64,000 nucleotides of DNA, taken from the NCBI GenBank assembly GCA_045600045.1, contig JAZRXD010000063.1:1-64000 (forward strand), read 5' to 3'. Source of the stretch: UBA1715 sp045600045 (lineage in GTDB: Bacteria; Bacteroidota; Bacteroidia; Bacteroidales; UBA1715). The position numbers and the translations under genes are program-made. The notes under the pieces are model-generated. The model was not told where the DNA came from. It did no database searches and was given only the letters and a program-made list of their open reading frames with translations. Of the stretch, positions 25,466 through 36,429 are shown one piece after another. Position 1 is the first letter of the stretch, and every line of letters begins with the position of its first letter.

Positions 25466-27334
25466 TTAATTATAGAATAACCAAGAGAGTCCGAATGAAA
25501 CAGTACCATTTGACTGTGGATAATGAGCAATCGTAAAATTCTGTTCGTCAAGCAACGCATATAGATTAGTGTATTTCACATATAATCTAATCGGCTTGTA
25601 TTTAATTGTCGCAAAGACATTTACAAGCGGGAATCCACCATATTCATACGTACTTTGAGGAATAAATTCACCCAAAACGCCATCGTACGTTGGTGTTTTA
25701 TACGACGGATAATACAACAACTCGGCCCCAATGCCAAAGTGAATCAACTTTTTAAGAAACGCACCTTGAAACGCCAATGAATTATATGTTGCCCATGTTG
25801 GATATTCTTGCAAACCTGTTTCTATATTTTGGTAAATCAAACCATTATTCATTAAAATATGCCAAAAGCGCGTTGTCTTTTGCACTTTTGCAGTAAAAGC
25901 ATGTCCCGAACCTGGAATTTGTTGCAACAAACAATTCTCATCAAAAGCAACAAAATCCTTCATTAAATAATAATGGACATCAGCTTCGAGATTTCCCCAC
26001 GACGAGTGAACGTTACAATTCAAATCATGAACTTTTTCCGCATCAAAATCATTGTGCCAAGAATAATGATTTGACTCAAAATCGTAGATTGTACCACCTA
26101 AATAACTGCTTGAATAATCCTGATAGGCTGATATATCAAGTGAATGTTCTCCAAAATTGAACAGTTTCGCAAGTTTTGTATAAAGCGAAAAGCAACCACG
26201 ATCCTCGCCACTAAAATAAAATCTATGACGATGTTCCACACGGGTATTTTTAACAAACGAAAAATCAAACGAACCTTCGTAGAATTGCGAATTCGAAAAA
26301 TATTCAGGAATAGAATAATTATAATCGTGAAATACGGTTGACATATACTCTACGCCGACGGCAAAATTTGCCACTACATTCACGTTATGTATTTTTCGTT
26401 GAAATTCAACAAACACGGAATTTTCGAGATATTTATCGAATAACGAATCGTTTGTGGCAACAGAATCATACAACACATTTGCATAAAACGATGTGTCGGG
26501 ATATTTATCGGAATAAAAACGTTTTACCGAACTATAATTCAATTTGTAACCAAGTGCATTTTTATATCGCAACAAATCCAACGATGTACTATCCTCTTTG
26601 GGCTTTCGACCGATATTCCATTTTTGCACGAATTCAACATTTTGATAACGCAAAGCAGACTCGGCCTCTGGGAATTTCATACGCAACAATTTCTCGTAAT
26701 TCAACAAGGAATCTTCGGCAATACCACCATTTTCACGACGAATAACATTATTAAAGGCATACTTGAATGTTGTAGAAAAACGAGGTCCATAATACACAAT
26801 CCACGGAGTAACATGTTGACCTTTTATAGATTGATTATCGAATTCACCTAAATTTCTGTAGAAATTCAAATCGAGACCGAGATTACAATATTTATTAACG
26901 TTTTGCGTGTGTATGAATTTTGCCGATTGTTCACTATTCAAACCTTGGGAATAAAATAAATTTGAATATGGCCGTTGAGCAGTATAATCAAATATATCAT
27001 CTGCCGACACAAAAGAATTTTCGAATGCACGCAAACAAAATGGATCCGACTTCGGAGTGAACAATAATGAAAAAGACGGAGAAGCATATTCCGCAACATT
27101 TACCAAATAATCGGCTATGCTTCCATTTGGTTCATATAAATAGAAGAAATCCATAGAAGTATCCATATCGACACGATACCTCTCGGTTTTAGTTAAATTA
27201 TATTCCCACTTAATAATGTCTCTCTTAACTTCCTTAGTTGTATCCTGAGGATCGGAAGCTGCAACAGAAAAATCAGTTGCCGACAACCACAATAACAACA
27301 AAATTATAATCCGTAAATATCTTTTCTCCATCAT
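25466..27334 (-). CDS. Putative outer-membrane porin of the Bacteroidetes sprA neighbourhood
   Basis: 622 residues with a signal peptide (ending about LSATDFSVAA). The remainder is rich in Tyr/Phe/Asn and alternating beta-strand patterns, ending in LSWLFYN, typical of a beta-barrel. The N-terminal mature part (FFYLYEPNGSIADYLVNVAEYASPSFSLLF) matches the family usually called putative porin in Bacteroidetes. The gene starts 2 bases after the sprA stop, so it is co-expressed with the T9SS translocon. Its function is not known. Confidence 0.8.
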   Translation of the reverse strand: MMEKRYLRIIILLLLWLSATDFSVAASDPQDTTKEVKRDIIKWEYNLTKTERYRVDMDTSMDFFYLYEPNGSIADYLVNVAEYASPSFSLLFTPKSDPFCLRAFENSFVSADDIFDYTAQRPYSNLFYSQGLNSEQSAKFIHTQNVNKYCNLGLDLNFYRNLGEFDNQSIKGQHVTPWIVYYGPRFSTTFKYAFNNVIRRENGGIAEDSLLNYEKLLRMKFPEAESALRYQNVEFVQKWNIGRKPKEDSTSLDLLRYKNALGYKLNYSSVKRFYSDKYPDTSFYANVLYDSVATNDSLFDKYLENSVFVEFQRKIHNVNVVANFAVGVEYMSTVFHDYNYSIPEYFSNSQFYEGSFDFSFVKNTRVEHRHRFYFSGEDRGCFSLYTKLAKLFNFGEHSLDISAYQDYSSSYLGGTIYDFESNHYSWHNDFDAEKVHDLNCNVHSSWGNLEADVHYYLMKDFVAFDENCLLQQIPGSGHAFTAKVQKTTRFWHILMNNGLIYQNIETGLQEYPTWATYNSLAFQGAFLKKLIHFGIGAELLYYPSYKTPTYDGVLGEFIPQSTYEYGGFPLVNVFATIKYKPIRLYVKYTNLYALLDEQNFTIAHYPQSNGTVSFGLSWLFYN

Positions 27335-27336
27335 AA

Positions 27337-30300
27337 CTACATTAACGAGAATCTAATATTAATACCTCCGCTTGTTGTTGACGTTCTGTAACCATTCGTT
27401 AACGGTTGGTTCATTGTGTATTCCAAATACAAACGCATTGTTATTCTTTGGCTCAACATATATTCAGCATACGTTTTCAAAGCATAAGATTTCGTTCCCG
27501 AAATTTTTCTTGTTATATCTTCGGCAATATTACGACGAATTGTTTGATTATCACGAATAGAGAAATCCAAACGTACCGTTAAATCGTTTTCGAAATGATG
27601 ACTCGACCCCGCCGTAGTAACATTTACTTTGAAATCCTCAAATACATATCCGGCACCAATAACATACTCAAAGTTAGACACTTCCGAAATTTCAGTATTC
27701 GTAAATGATAATGTTACCGTTCTGTTTCTACGGATTTCCAATTTTGCCGTTAAATTACTCTTGAACTTAGAATCAAAACCAATCAACGGATTTAAACGTT
27801 CTGAAATACTTACAGTTGAGACATCGTATTCAGGAGACAAATACAACGAACCATCTATCGGATCAATATAGAAATCATCTTCGTAAACAGAAGCTGACGA
27901 GAATGTTTCGTACGAGCCTAAATTGTAATTCGATGTATAAGCATGATTAATGTTTACCGATTTGAAATATTCCTTGAAGAATGGTAATTTTGAAAGACCA
28001 TTATACGTTAATTTCCAATTTAGCGAACGAAGAAATACTTTAAAGCTTGAGAACATCGGAATAAAATACGTATTGACGTTCACATCCTCAACCGATTGAC
28101 CAGAATAAGCCGAGAAGAAAGCCGGAATCAAAACGTCTTGCGACATTTCGTTGTACAAAGTCGGGAATCCCGATTGAATATCTGTTTCGTATTTGTCGCC
28201 AATGTTTTCGTGTGCCAATCTGTGAGCTATAGTAATTCTATTCTTTTTGAAACGCTCGTATGCTTTGTCTGAATTGAATGCGGAAGCCAAAGTGTTGCAC
28301 GAAATCGAGAAATTTCCTGTAGTCAAACGGTTTCGTTCATTTTCTTTGGCATCGCCCCACAAGAATTTTGAATAATTATGAGAATAGCTACGTTCACCCG
28401 ACAAAGTGATTTTCATATTCTTAACAGGTTCCAACGAAGCTTGCAATTTCAATCTGTTGGAATAAGTGTATTTTAATTTCTCGCTAATATAATCGTTGTC
28501 AACCAACCAATCGTCTATCGTCAAATGAGATTCCAAATCATCCGGAACAAGACCGATAATATAGCCCCAGCCCGGAGTTGCCGATGCCGAGAATGGTTTA
28601 TATAAACCGAACATTTGCGAATCGTATTTGTAACCAGGAACAAAACTACCTTCCGATTGAGAATAACTAATCGTTGCCGTCTTGAACATCATCAACGTAT
28701 TCACAACTTGATCGGTTGCATGAGTCAACGGAGTTTGTTCTACATCTTTTTTACCAACAACTGTGACTTTTACTTTGTCAACATCGTCTTTACAAATAAT
28801 TTGAACTTTTTTCGGCGACAATACTTTCGTTTCAACTGGAATCAATGTTCCATCTTCATCCATCACGGTAACTTTCACATCGATAGTTCCCAATTTGTGG
28901 TTCAAGAAAATCATATTGTCGGAATCAACTTTCACATTCGATTTTGTGAATTTCACCGTTTCTTTTTTCTTCTGATTTCCATTCTTCTTGTTGGTTGTTT
29001 GCTTCATTCGTTTTTGAACACCAGCAAGATATTTCGATTTACTATATAATTTGGTAAAATTCAATGTTCCGTCAACTGTGTGAGTTCCCGTATTGGTGAT
29101 GTTGTTGCCATAATCAAGTTCGTCTTCCTCGTCGGTTTCCGTTCCCATTTGCCAATTGTACGAACCAGCATACTTATAATTCACTGTAGTCCAATCCAAT
29201 ACCGATATTTTATTGATTGGAACCTGCCAAGTTAAATTCCATTTTTGATTAAACTCTAGATTTTCGCCGAATGTTTTTGCACTATTCCAAACCTGACGTT
29301 TGTATTCTCTCCAAATATCTTCATCGGTTTTGTCAATCACACCCGATGGTTCATCCAAACGGGAATCATTCGACGCATTATATGACAATTTCAAACCTTT
29401 TGAAATTGGATAATTTACACTGTATGTTCTGTACCAATAAAACCATTTACTTGCAGTTTTCGGTAATTCAAAATCATAGGCCGACAAATTTCTACGTTGT
29501 TGTTCCTTGTACGTTCTGTCCCATTCGCTCTTGAACGAAACGCTTGCTGGCAACAAATAGAAATTAAAATCTTTTATCAACTTTATTTTGTTAGACTTGA
29601 ATGGCTGATAATTCTTTGGACGCATATTGTATGCGTAGTTAAATGCAACTTTGTATTGATGTTTGTAATCTTCCTCATAATCAACATCATGCGAACGATA
29701 ACGATTATAAGCGAACGTACCCGAGAAATTAGAAATATTGAATGGATGTTGTTTTTTCGGCGTTCTTGCAATCTTTACATTAGTGAAATTATAACTAAAA
29801 TTTTGTGAATATTCTTGTGCTATATCCAACAATGAATCACGTTCGTGCTGCGAAGTGAAATTAGACAACGAACGCGACAATGTCACATCCGGATTCGTTG
29901 GGTCGTATTGAGGTGTTATATATGTTTCCGACAAATCAACATAGAATGGCAAAACCAATTTCCACGATTCAGGGAAGAATTTTTGCAAAGCAACACTCGA
30001 AGCCACGTCGTATTGATATAAATTTTCGGTGCTGCGTTCAAATACCTTTTGGTCGACACTACCAAAACCTGGTTTACTGATTTTTCCAGCCAACGACACA
30101 GTTGCGAAGTCTGCCAATGTTGTTCTAACAGAACCGACTGTTGCCCAACCACTTTGATCGTTCATATCGGTCAATCGCAATTCGTTGAACCAAACAATTC
30201 CCGATTTTTTCAAACCATCATCTTCTGGATTTGACGATTTTTTCTTTCTATTTCGCACTCCCAACATAATCGTCCGCACATTTCCCGTATTCGGATTACC

Positions 30301-33300
30301 TTTGATACTTACACGATTGTCGCCATGAGAAATTGTATATACATGGTACGTTTCCAAATCGGATATGATACCGTCGTTTATCATTTTATTGCGTTCCAAT
30401 TTTAAATCGGAAAGTATATCCAACGGCAACGAAATTTTGTTGTCTTGCGGCCAAACTATTTGTCTATCGCTATTACTATTATTACTATAGCGAGAACCTT
30501 CTTCCGACAAATGCGGTGTCAATTTCAACGGAACTTCGTATTCATAATAGTTATCCACATAATCGGAACCAATACGGATAAATGCACACAAATCACCATC
30601 GTCCAACATATTTTCTTCATCTATCAACGCCTCTGCATGGATAAACAATTCCAACGAACCAAATTGACGCAAATCTTTGTTGACTTGCTTATAAATTGCT
30701 TTTGAATTACCATCCTCCAAATCAACAACCTTCATCGACAAAGCCGATTCGTTCAATTCTTCAATAGTTGTACTTGTAGGATCAATAACGCGATCAACTC
30801 CTGGAGGCAACACGTAATTGACAGGGACACGAGTGCTATTTTCCTCGATATTTACATTCGAAATGTCAACTTTTGAATCTGAGAACAAATCATATTCTCC
30901 AGATTCGAACAAAGGTTCTTCATAAACTCGCCAGTTACTGTAAACCAACGCAAATTCCGCAATACGCAATATTACAGAATCTTCGAAGTTTCTCAAGAAC
31001 ATACGCATTGTGGTAATATCGCGGAAATCGGAAATATTACCTATTCGTTCCTTTTCTTCTGAATTGATTGGAATTTTAAATTGATACCATTTTGCCTGAC
31101 ATTGATAGTTGTCGTTATTTACAACCTCAATAATTTCATCTTCAATAAAATTCTTACCAACAACCATATCTTCCGGACGCAAACTAATATGATATTGATA
31201 ATAAGCCTCGGTTTCCTGCAATGTATTATCTTGATTCAAATCTTCGACATCGGGTTTGTAGGTTGACAGACCTTGGTTTGTTCCCGAAGGAGAATTATTA
31301 TCGGTTCCGTTAAAATATTTATATCGCCAAACAATATCCTTTTCTTCGCCGCGATTGTTCAAATATGATGAAAAATTATCGTGCGATGGATCGGCATAAA
31401 ACGATTCGTAAACTTCAGGAGTTACAATTTCCTTAACTTCTTTCAAATATTGAGCAAAGAAACGTTGTTCCGCCAAATCCGACAATCCATCAAGACCAAC
31501 ATCTTGAATTTCTCTATCTATATCGCTGCTAAAACCAGTTTCAACAATTGAATAATTAGGAACTTTTCCCCATTTTGTCTCATCCAAACGACTATTGTCG
31601 GTAACCATACCATTTTCAGCCGACTTCCGTCCATCACGCAAAACATCTTCGGAAATTCTACCAATATTCAAATAAAAATCACCACCATTATGCAATCCAT
31701 CCTCGTCGTTAATAAACGGATCCATCATCCAAAATTCGATATATTCAACATTGGTTTCTTCAAAATCGGTTGTTGTCAATGATTGCATAATACCACCCCA
31801 ACGAGATTTTGGATCTTTCAAAAGACCTTGTTCGTTCAAACCAGCGGAAATACCAGCACGGCCTTTGGTTTCGTAGTTGTTTTGACCACGTTCATACGGA
31901 TAATAAGCAATGTTCAACAACGTCATAGGAACATCTTCGTATGTTGATAAATCTCGATTCGGGAACAAATTTGATTGATAAACCGTTCTCGAAAATTGTT
32001 CTGCTTGAACCGATTTACTTACAGGCGAACTTCTTTCGTAAAACGACGTGTTGATATTGTACCACGAAATCAATGCCTTATTATAGTTGAATGCCAAATC
32101 ATTGACCAACGAAGCTTCTGGGAACATGGATTTTTGTCCTTGCGGTGTACTTGCCACACGCCACGAAGTTGGCTCTCTTAAATAAATTCTTCCTTCGGAA
32201 CTTTCAAAATCATCAATTGAAACCGCATTGGAAATATATTTTGACTGACCTGGAAGTAATTGGGCAAATTCAGCAGAAGCTTCTATATACGACATTTCCT
32301 TCGTGTCTATCAATGGAATTTTATCAACCAATTTTGTCAAAAACATTGATTCTGTTGAATATTTGGCATCAACACCCCAAATAGTATTACAAATAGGATA
32401 ATCTTCGAAACCAACTTTTTGAACCGATGGTACTTCCGACAAGTGAATCAACGTACCACCAAAACTAATATTATCGTTGTAGCGATATTCGGCACGAGTA
32501 CCCATATAGGTTTTGGTCGTGGTACTGAACAACGGATCGTTTTCGTAAGTAATGTTGATTGTCGAACCCGATTCCAAAATACCTTCGTTGATAATCGAAA
32601 CCGTTCCCGAAGAATAATCTACGGTATAATCCGAACCTTCAACCAACGTCAAGCCACCGCACATAACTTTTACCGATTTTACTTGTGTGGTATTCAAAGA
32701 AATTTCCGACGATACACTTGACTTATACGAACCTTTTAGTATGAATTTATTCTTTTCTGCCACTTGTCTTGCAGAACTTTGAGTTGAATCGTACAATTCT
32801 TTATACACATATTTTTTCGCCAATTCAGAATCGTTGATTTTCTTTTCCAACGAACTACCGAAAGGTTCCAAAACAGGGAAATAAATCAAACCTCTCGCCG
32901 ATTTAATCGTTACACCTTCAACAAAGTCAAACAAACCATCGGAATAGGGTTGCAAATCAGTTGACAAATTATCCAAATTCATCACCGAAATCAAACTTTG
33001 TCCTTTTAACTCGCCTTCCGACAAATATGGTATTGGAGTTCCTGTTCTATCATCTTGATACAAAACATCCAACACGAAATCTTCGTTGCTAATTTGATAA
33101 CTACCAATAGAATACACGTTTTTCATCATCAAATCCCAATTATTATATGCTGGATTTGACTGTGTACCTTTCAACAATTTAACAATCAATACATCTGGAT
33201 GTTCAATTCCATCGCTACTGAATTCACCGACTTGATAAACTTTTCCATGATATTCGTATTCATAAGCAACAGCCAAAACTTTTGACGAACTCACAGCCGA

Positions 33301-34623
33301 ACGCAAAGAAATATAACCCAATTTGGTGTTTACGTCGTATTCTGTTGACTTCAACAAAACAGCCTGCTCAATTTTTTCATAATCTGGACCTTGTTCCAAG
33401 GTTCCATTCAACGATGTTGAAACCGTATTGATGCTACGAATTCCAGAAAGATTTTTAATCTTTTTATACAACTTGCCATTTTCTGGCAACTCGTATTCTT
33501 TACTACCACCAATGCCATTTTTATATTCATCGCCCAAATCAGTCAATGCCAAAATATTACGGGCGTTTTCCTTTCCACTTGAAGTTTGCGTAACCCAAAC
33601 TTCAACTTTTCTAATCTCAATACCACTATTGATTTCTGGAAGATTTTTCAACGACTCTTCGTAATGGTCGCGAAAGAACTGAGACAAGAAGAAGTGTTTA
33701 TTGTTATCGTATTCGTCGCATTGGATTTCGAAATCCTCGGTTTGTGCGCCACCTTGAACGGCAATCGACGACATTTCACCTTGTTGACGCGAGAATACAC
33801 CACTCAAATACAATTTTCCAAATTGTAAATCGGTTTTAACACCAAACAAACTTTGACTACCCGTAATCAACGAACTAGAAAGCGGAAACGAAACATTACC
33901 GACTTCAATGTTTTTGATAATTTCATCTTCATCGCCTTCGTACTGCAACTTAACTTCCTGTTCAAATTCGAATTGGGATTCCGTATCGTACTTAATCGTC
34001 ATAGAAACGCGGTCGCCGATTGAACCTGTCACACTCATCTGAATTTTGTTGTCGAAATCAAACTGCAACTGGCGTTGTTGTTTTTTCGATAAACGAGGAT
34101 TATGGTTGTTTGTGAATTTCAAACCGAAATTCAATTCGGCGGCACCTTGCGGTTTGATATCAATCAAATCGCCCAACATACTGTTTTCGCCCAACAAATT
34201 CAACGACGGCTCGTAAGACGAAGCGCTTCCCGTACGTGTTTCACTCGCGCGCGTACGCCAATAATTCTGTGAACGTTGTCTGCCCGAAAGCTTATAATAA
34301 TCAGATGAAGGCAAAGAAAATGAAGGCGTTACGGCATTATCGCCCACCATTTTTGCTGCTTCATAATCATCGGTTTCCGGATTATAATCTACCTTGTAAC
34401 CATAATCTGGAGAATCCTGTAAACGAATACCATTGGAGCTCTTGTTTGCATCTTCAAAAGTATTACCTGTTTCTTTAGGAAATGGAGAGCGAAGTTTTAC
34501 GGAATCTTCGGGTTGCTGGATACCATCCGTAGAAAAATTTTGCACTACGCCCATAGCTGAAGCCAGCATAACGCTGAACACAGCACAAACCAAAATTATA
34601 TATATTCGTTTTACGAACTTCAA
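27337..34623 (-). CDS. sprA: SprA, outer-membrane translocon of the type IX secretion system
   Basis: 2428 residues, the size expected of SprA, the very large single-chain beta-barrel that is the T9SS channel through the outer membrane. The N-terminal signal peptide ends near residue 25. The body contains repeated SprA-type segments (FGLKFTNNHNPRLSKKQQRQ, SVTGSIGDRVSMTIKYDTES) and long runs of amphipathic strands. Late in the chain, tandem barrel strands end with GGINIRFSLM. It follows ruvA by 27 bases, the gene order I recall in other Bacteroidetes. No frameshift is visible in the whole length. Confidence 0.95.
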   Translation of the reverse strand: MKFVKRIYIILVCAVFSVMLASAMGVVQNFSTDGIQQPEDSVKLRSPFPKETGNTFEDANKSSNGIRLQDSPDYGYKVDYNPETDDYEAAKMVGDNAVTPSFSLPSSDYYKLSGRQRSQNYWRTRASETRTGSASSYEPSLNLLGENSMLGDLIDIKPQGAAELNFGLKFTNNHNPRLSKKQQRQLQFDFDNKIQMSVTGSIGDRVSMTIKYDTESQFEFEQEVKLQYEGDEDEIIKNIEVGNVSFPLSSSLITGSQSLFGVKTDLQFGKLYLSGVFSRQQGEMSSIAVQGGAQTEDFEIQCDEYDNNKHFFLSQFFRDHYEESLKNLPEINSGIEIRKVEVWVTQTSSGKENARNILALTDLGDEYKNGIGGSKEYELPENGKLYKKIKNLSGIRSINTVSTSLNGTLEQGPDYEKIEQAVLLKSTEYDVNTKLGYISLRSAVSSSKVLAVAYEYEYHGKVYQVGEFSSDGIEHPDVLIVKLLKGTQSNPAYNNWDLMMKNVYSIGSYQISNEDFVLDVLYQDDRTGTPIPYLSEGELKGQSLISVMNLDNLSTDLQPYSDGLFDFVEGVTIKSARGLIYFPVLEPFGSSLEKKINDSELAKKYVYKELYDSTQSSARQVAEKNKFILKGSYKSSVSSEISLNTTQVKSVKVMCGGLTLVEGSDYTVDYSSGTVSIINEGILESGSTINITYENDPLFSTTTKTYMGTRAEYRYNDNISFGGTLIHLSEVPSVQKVGFEDYPICNTIWGVDAKYSTESMFLTKLVDKIPLIDTKEMSYIEASAEFAQLLPGQSKYISNAVSIDDFESSEGRIYLREPTSWRVASTPQGQKSMFPEASLVNDLAFNYNKALISWYNINTSFYERSSPVSKSVQAEQFSRTVYQSNLFPNRDLSTYEDVPMTLLNIAYYPYERGQNNYETKGRAGISAGLNEQGLLKDPKSRWGGIMQSLTTTDFEETNVEYIEFWMMDPFINDEDGLHNGGDFYLNIGRISEDVLRDGRKSAENGMVTDNSRLDETKWGKVPNYSIVETGFSSDIDREIQDVGLDGLSDLAEQRFFAQYLKEVKEIVTPEVYESFYADPSHDNFSSYLNNRGEEKDIVWRYKYFNGTDNNSPSGTNQGLSTYKPDVEDLNQDNTLQETEAYYQYHISLRPEDMVVGKNFIEDEIIEVVNNDNYQCQAKWYQFKIPINSEEKERIGNISDFRDITTMRMFLRNFEDSVILRIAEFALVYSNWRVYEEPLFESGEYDLFSDSKVDISNVNIEENSTRVPVNYVLPPGVDRVIDPTSTTIEELNESALSMKVVDLEDGNSKAIYKQVNKDLRQFGSLELFIHAEALIDEENMLDDGDLCAFIRIGSDYVDNYYEYEVPLKLTPHLSEEGSRYSNNSNSDRQIVWPQDNKISLPLDILSDLKLERNKMINDGIISDLETYHVYTISHGDNRVSIKGNPNTGNVRTIMLGVRNRKKKSSNPEDDGLKKSGIVWFNELRLTDMNDQSGWATVGSVRTTLADFATVSLAGKISKPGFGSVDQKVFERSTENLYQYDVASSVALQKFFPESWKLVLPFYVDLSETYITPQYDPTNPDVTLSRSLSNFTSQHERDSLLDIAQEYSQNFSYNFTNVKIARTPKKQHPFNISNFSGTFAYNRYRSHDVDYEEDYKHQYKVAFNYAYNMRPKNYQPFKSNKIKLIKDFNFYLLPASVSFKSEWDRTYKEQQRRNLSAYDFELPKTASKWFYWYRTYSVNYPISKGLKLSYNASNDSRLDEPSGVIDKTDEDIWREYKRQVWNSAKTFGENLEFNQKWNLTWQVPINKISVLDWTTVNYKYAGSYNWQMGTETDEEDELDYGNNITNTGTHTVDGTLNFTKLYSKSKYLAGVQKRMKQTTNKKNGNQKKKETVKFTKSNVKVDSDNMIFLNHKLGTIDVKVTVMDEDGTLIPVETKVLSPKKVQIICKDDVDKVKVTVVGKKDVEQTPLTHATDQVVNTLMMFKTATISYSQSEGSFVPGYKYDSQMFGLYKPFSASATPGWGYIIGLVPDDLESHLTIDDWLVDNDYISEKLKYTYSNRLKLQASLEPVKNMKITLSGERSYSHNYSKFLWGDAKENERNRLTTGNFSISCNTLASAFNSDKAYERFKKNRITIAHRLAHENIGDKYETDIQSGFPTLYNEMSQDVLIPAFFSAYSGQSVEDVNVNTYFIPMFSSFKVFLRSLNWKLTYNGLSKLPFFKEYFKSVNINHAYTSNYNLGSYETFSSASVYEDDFYIDPIDGSLYLSPEYDVSTVSISERLNPLIGFDSKFKSNLTAKLEIRRNRTVTLSFTNTEISEVSNFEYVIGAGYVFEDFKVNVTTAGSSHHFENDLTVRLDFSIRDNQTIRRNIAEDITRKISGTKSYALKTYAEYMLSQRITMRLYLEYTMNQPLTNGYRTSTTSGGINIRFSLM

Positions 34624-34650
34624 CCTAATCTAAAACTGTGCGAAACGCCA

Positions 34651-35232
34651 TCACAAACGCTTTAATGCAATTTTCACAATATCTTCAACCGAATGTTGAA
34701 CAGACTCTTGCATAATCGCGTCAACAACTTTTTCCGCAGAACTTTTTTGATACCCAAGCATAACCAAAGCAGATAACGATTCTATCTTCAAAGTATTGCT
34801 TTGACTTGCAAATATTTTATTTTCATTTTCAGCAAAACTAACTTTATCCTTCAATTCCAACACCAAACGTTGAGCAGTCTTGCTTCCTATACCTTTTATA
34901 CTCTGTATTGCCGATGAATTTCCCGACAATATAGCGTCAGCCAATTCCGCAGGATTCATTTTCGACAAAATAACCCGCGCAGTATTCGCTCCAATTCCAG
35001 AAATAGAAATCAACAATCGAAACATAGTTCGTTCGTTTTCATCGAAAAATCCATATAAATCGTGAGCGTCTTCGCGGATAACTTCGTGCAACAATAACGT
35101 GCACATCTGATTTTCCTGCAATTTTTCGCAAGTATTTAACGAAATGTTCACATAAAAACCAATTCCAACGGTTGTAACAACGGCGTAGGTTGGTGTTAGT
35201 TTTTGAACAGTTCCCGTAATCGACTCGAACAT
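34651..35232 (-). CDS. ruvA: Holliday junction branch migration protein RuvA
   Basis: 193 residues. The OB-fold N-terminus is MFESITGTVQKLTPTYAVVTT. Two helix-hairpin-helix motifs follow (ISGIGANTARVILSKM and IKGIGSKTAQRLVLELKDK). The C-terminal UBA-like domain ALVMLGYQKSSAEKVV binds RuvB. Length is standard. It starts 7 bases after pdxA. Confidence 0.96.
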   Translation of the reverse strand: MFESITGTVQKLTPTYAVVTTVGIGFYVNISLNTCEKLQENQMCTLLLHEVIREDAHDLYGFFDENERTMFRLLISISGIGANTARVILSKMNPAELADAILSGNSSAIQSIKGIGSKTAQRLVLELKDKVSFAENENKIFASQSNTLKIESLSALVMLGYQKSSAEKVVDAIMQESVQHSVEDIVKIALKRL

Positions 35233-35239
35233 AATCCTA

Positions 35240-36247
35240 TTATTTTAGGCGGTTTTTAGTTAATTCTGCATATTCCTCACGATGTTCCAGCAAATCGCAT
35301 GCACAGAAAATCGCTTGCAACAATGGTGTTACAACCGCACTATTTTTATCAACTAAAGAATACTCTACCGACATTGACGGAGAAACGCAAACTTTTGGTA
35401 AGCCCAACGAATATTCTACAGATTCTTCGTAAGACAATGTTCTAAACGGAACAACCACCTGATCACGGTACATACCAACAACACCGTCGAATTTTGCATA
35501 TTCCGCATCGGCAAAGAATTGTTCAGGCAAAATTGGACCTACGGTAACAAAACCATTCGCCTTTGCTTCTTCAACAGCTTTCGAAATGATATTCTTTTCT
35601 TCCTCGCCTTTTTCTGAATTTAGCGACAAGACTGCTATTTTAGGTCTTTCAACACAAAAATCAGAGCGTAACGAATCATTTAAAGCAACGATTTTCTCCA
35701 AAATAGCATCTTTAGTTATTGTTTTTACCATTGCCGAAATCGTTGATGTTGACGACACATAACAAACCTTCATCAAATTGTTGATTAACAATTCAGAATG
35801 TTGTGTTGTTCCAAAAGTTTTTGCCAAGAAATCAGTATGACTTTTGAAATCGATTCCTGCCAATTTTATATTTTCTCTATTAACCGGCATTGTAATCAAT
35901 ACGTCGATTTTCCCATTTTTCAAATCTTCCGTTGCTATTTGCAAAGCTTTGATTGCAGCTTTTCCAGCATCAGCAGTTGACATACCAGCATCAACACGAA
36001 CATCTTCTTCAACGCAATTGATAATGTTCGGACGTTTAGGAGCAGCCTCGTCAACCGAATTTATTAAATTAAAATTGAAATTTTGTAAATCTAAAGATTT
36101 TCTATGATACGCAGCTGCTTTGGGTGAACCATATACTATGATTGTTTTTCCGTCATAAATCTTTTGCTCGGCCAAAACTTTCATTATCACTTCGTATCCT
36201 ATTCCATTTATATCGCCGTGTGTTATACCTATTTTTACGTGTCTCAT
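35240..36247 (-). CDS. pdxA: 4-hydroxythreonine-4-phosphate dehydrogenase
   Basis: 335 residues. NAD-dependent enzyme of vitamin B6 (pyridoxal phosphate) synthesis. The N-terminus KIGITHGDINGIGYEVIMKVL, the metal-binding region DFKSHTDFLAKTF (His), and the late YRDQVVVPFRTLSYEESVEYSLGLP with the final SMSVEYSL are family signatures. It heads the ruvA-sprA operon. A -7 box TATCTTTG lies about 45 bases upstream. Confidence 0.94.
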   Translation of the reverse strand: MRHVKIGITHGDINGIGYEVIMKVLAEQKIYDGKTIIVYGSPKAAAYHRKSLDLQNFNFNLINSVDEAAPKRPNIINCVEEDVRVDAGMSTADAGKAAIKALQIATEDLKNGKIDVLITMPVNRENIKLAGIDFKSHTDFLAKTFGTTQHSELLINNLMKVCYVSSTSTISAMVKTITKDAILEKIVALNDSLRSDFCVERPKIAVLSLNSEKGEEEKNIISKAVEEAKANGFVTVGPILPEQFFADAEYAKFDGVVGMYRDQVVVPFRTLSYEESVEYSLGLPKVCVSPSMSVEYSLVDKNSAVVTPLLQAIFCACDLLEHREEYAELTKNRLK

Positions 36248-36290
36248 ATACTATCAAATTCAACTCTTGTTGATAACTCCATTATAAGAG

Positions 36291-36298
36291 CAAAGATA
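36291..36298 (-). promoter_or_regulatory. -7 box upstream of the pdxA-ruvA-sprA operon
   Basis: On the minus strand TATCTTTG fits TAnnTTTG and lies about 43 bases before the pdxA ATG. No well-placed -33 element is visible. If real, this drives the sprA-containing operon. Confidence 0.45.
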
Positions 36299-36367
36299 GT
36301 TTTTTTGTGCAAATTATTGTGTTGGAAAACAAGTTTGTAAAAGGATTTTTTGCCAAAAAACACAAAT

Positions 36368-36393
36368 AAAGCGAACCGTTTCCAATTCGCTTT
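36368..36393 (-). terminator. Terminator downstream of secA-rimM
   Basis: AAAGCGAA pairs with TTCGCTTT around a ten-base loop. On the minus strand it lies 37 bases after the rimM stop and is followed by a T-rich stretch. Confidence 0.6.
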
Positions 36394-36429
36394 TTACATT
36401 TTCAACAATCTAGCATTCTTATGTGCGTT

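Noticed and set aside
28615..30705. Several plus-strand open frames inside sprA
   Set aside because: They are antisense shadows of a continuous 2428-codon gene and have no promoter or domain evidence.
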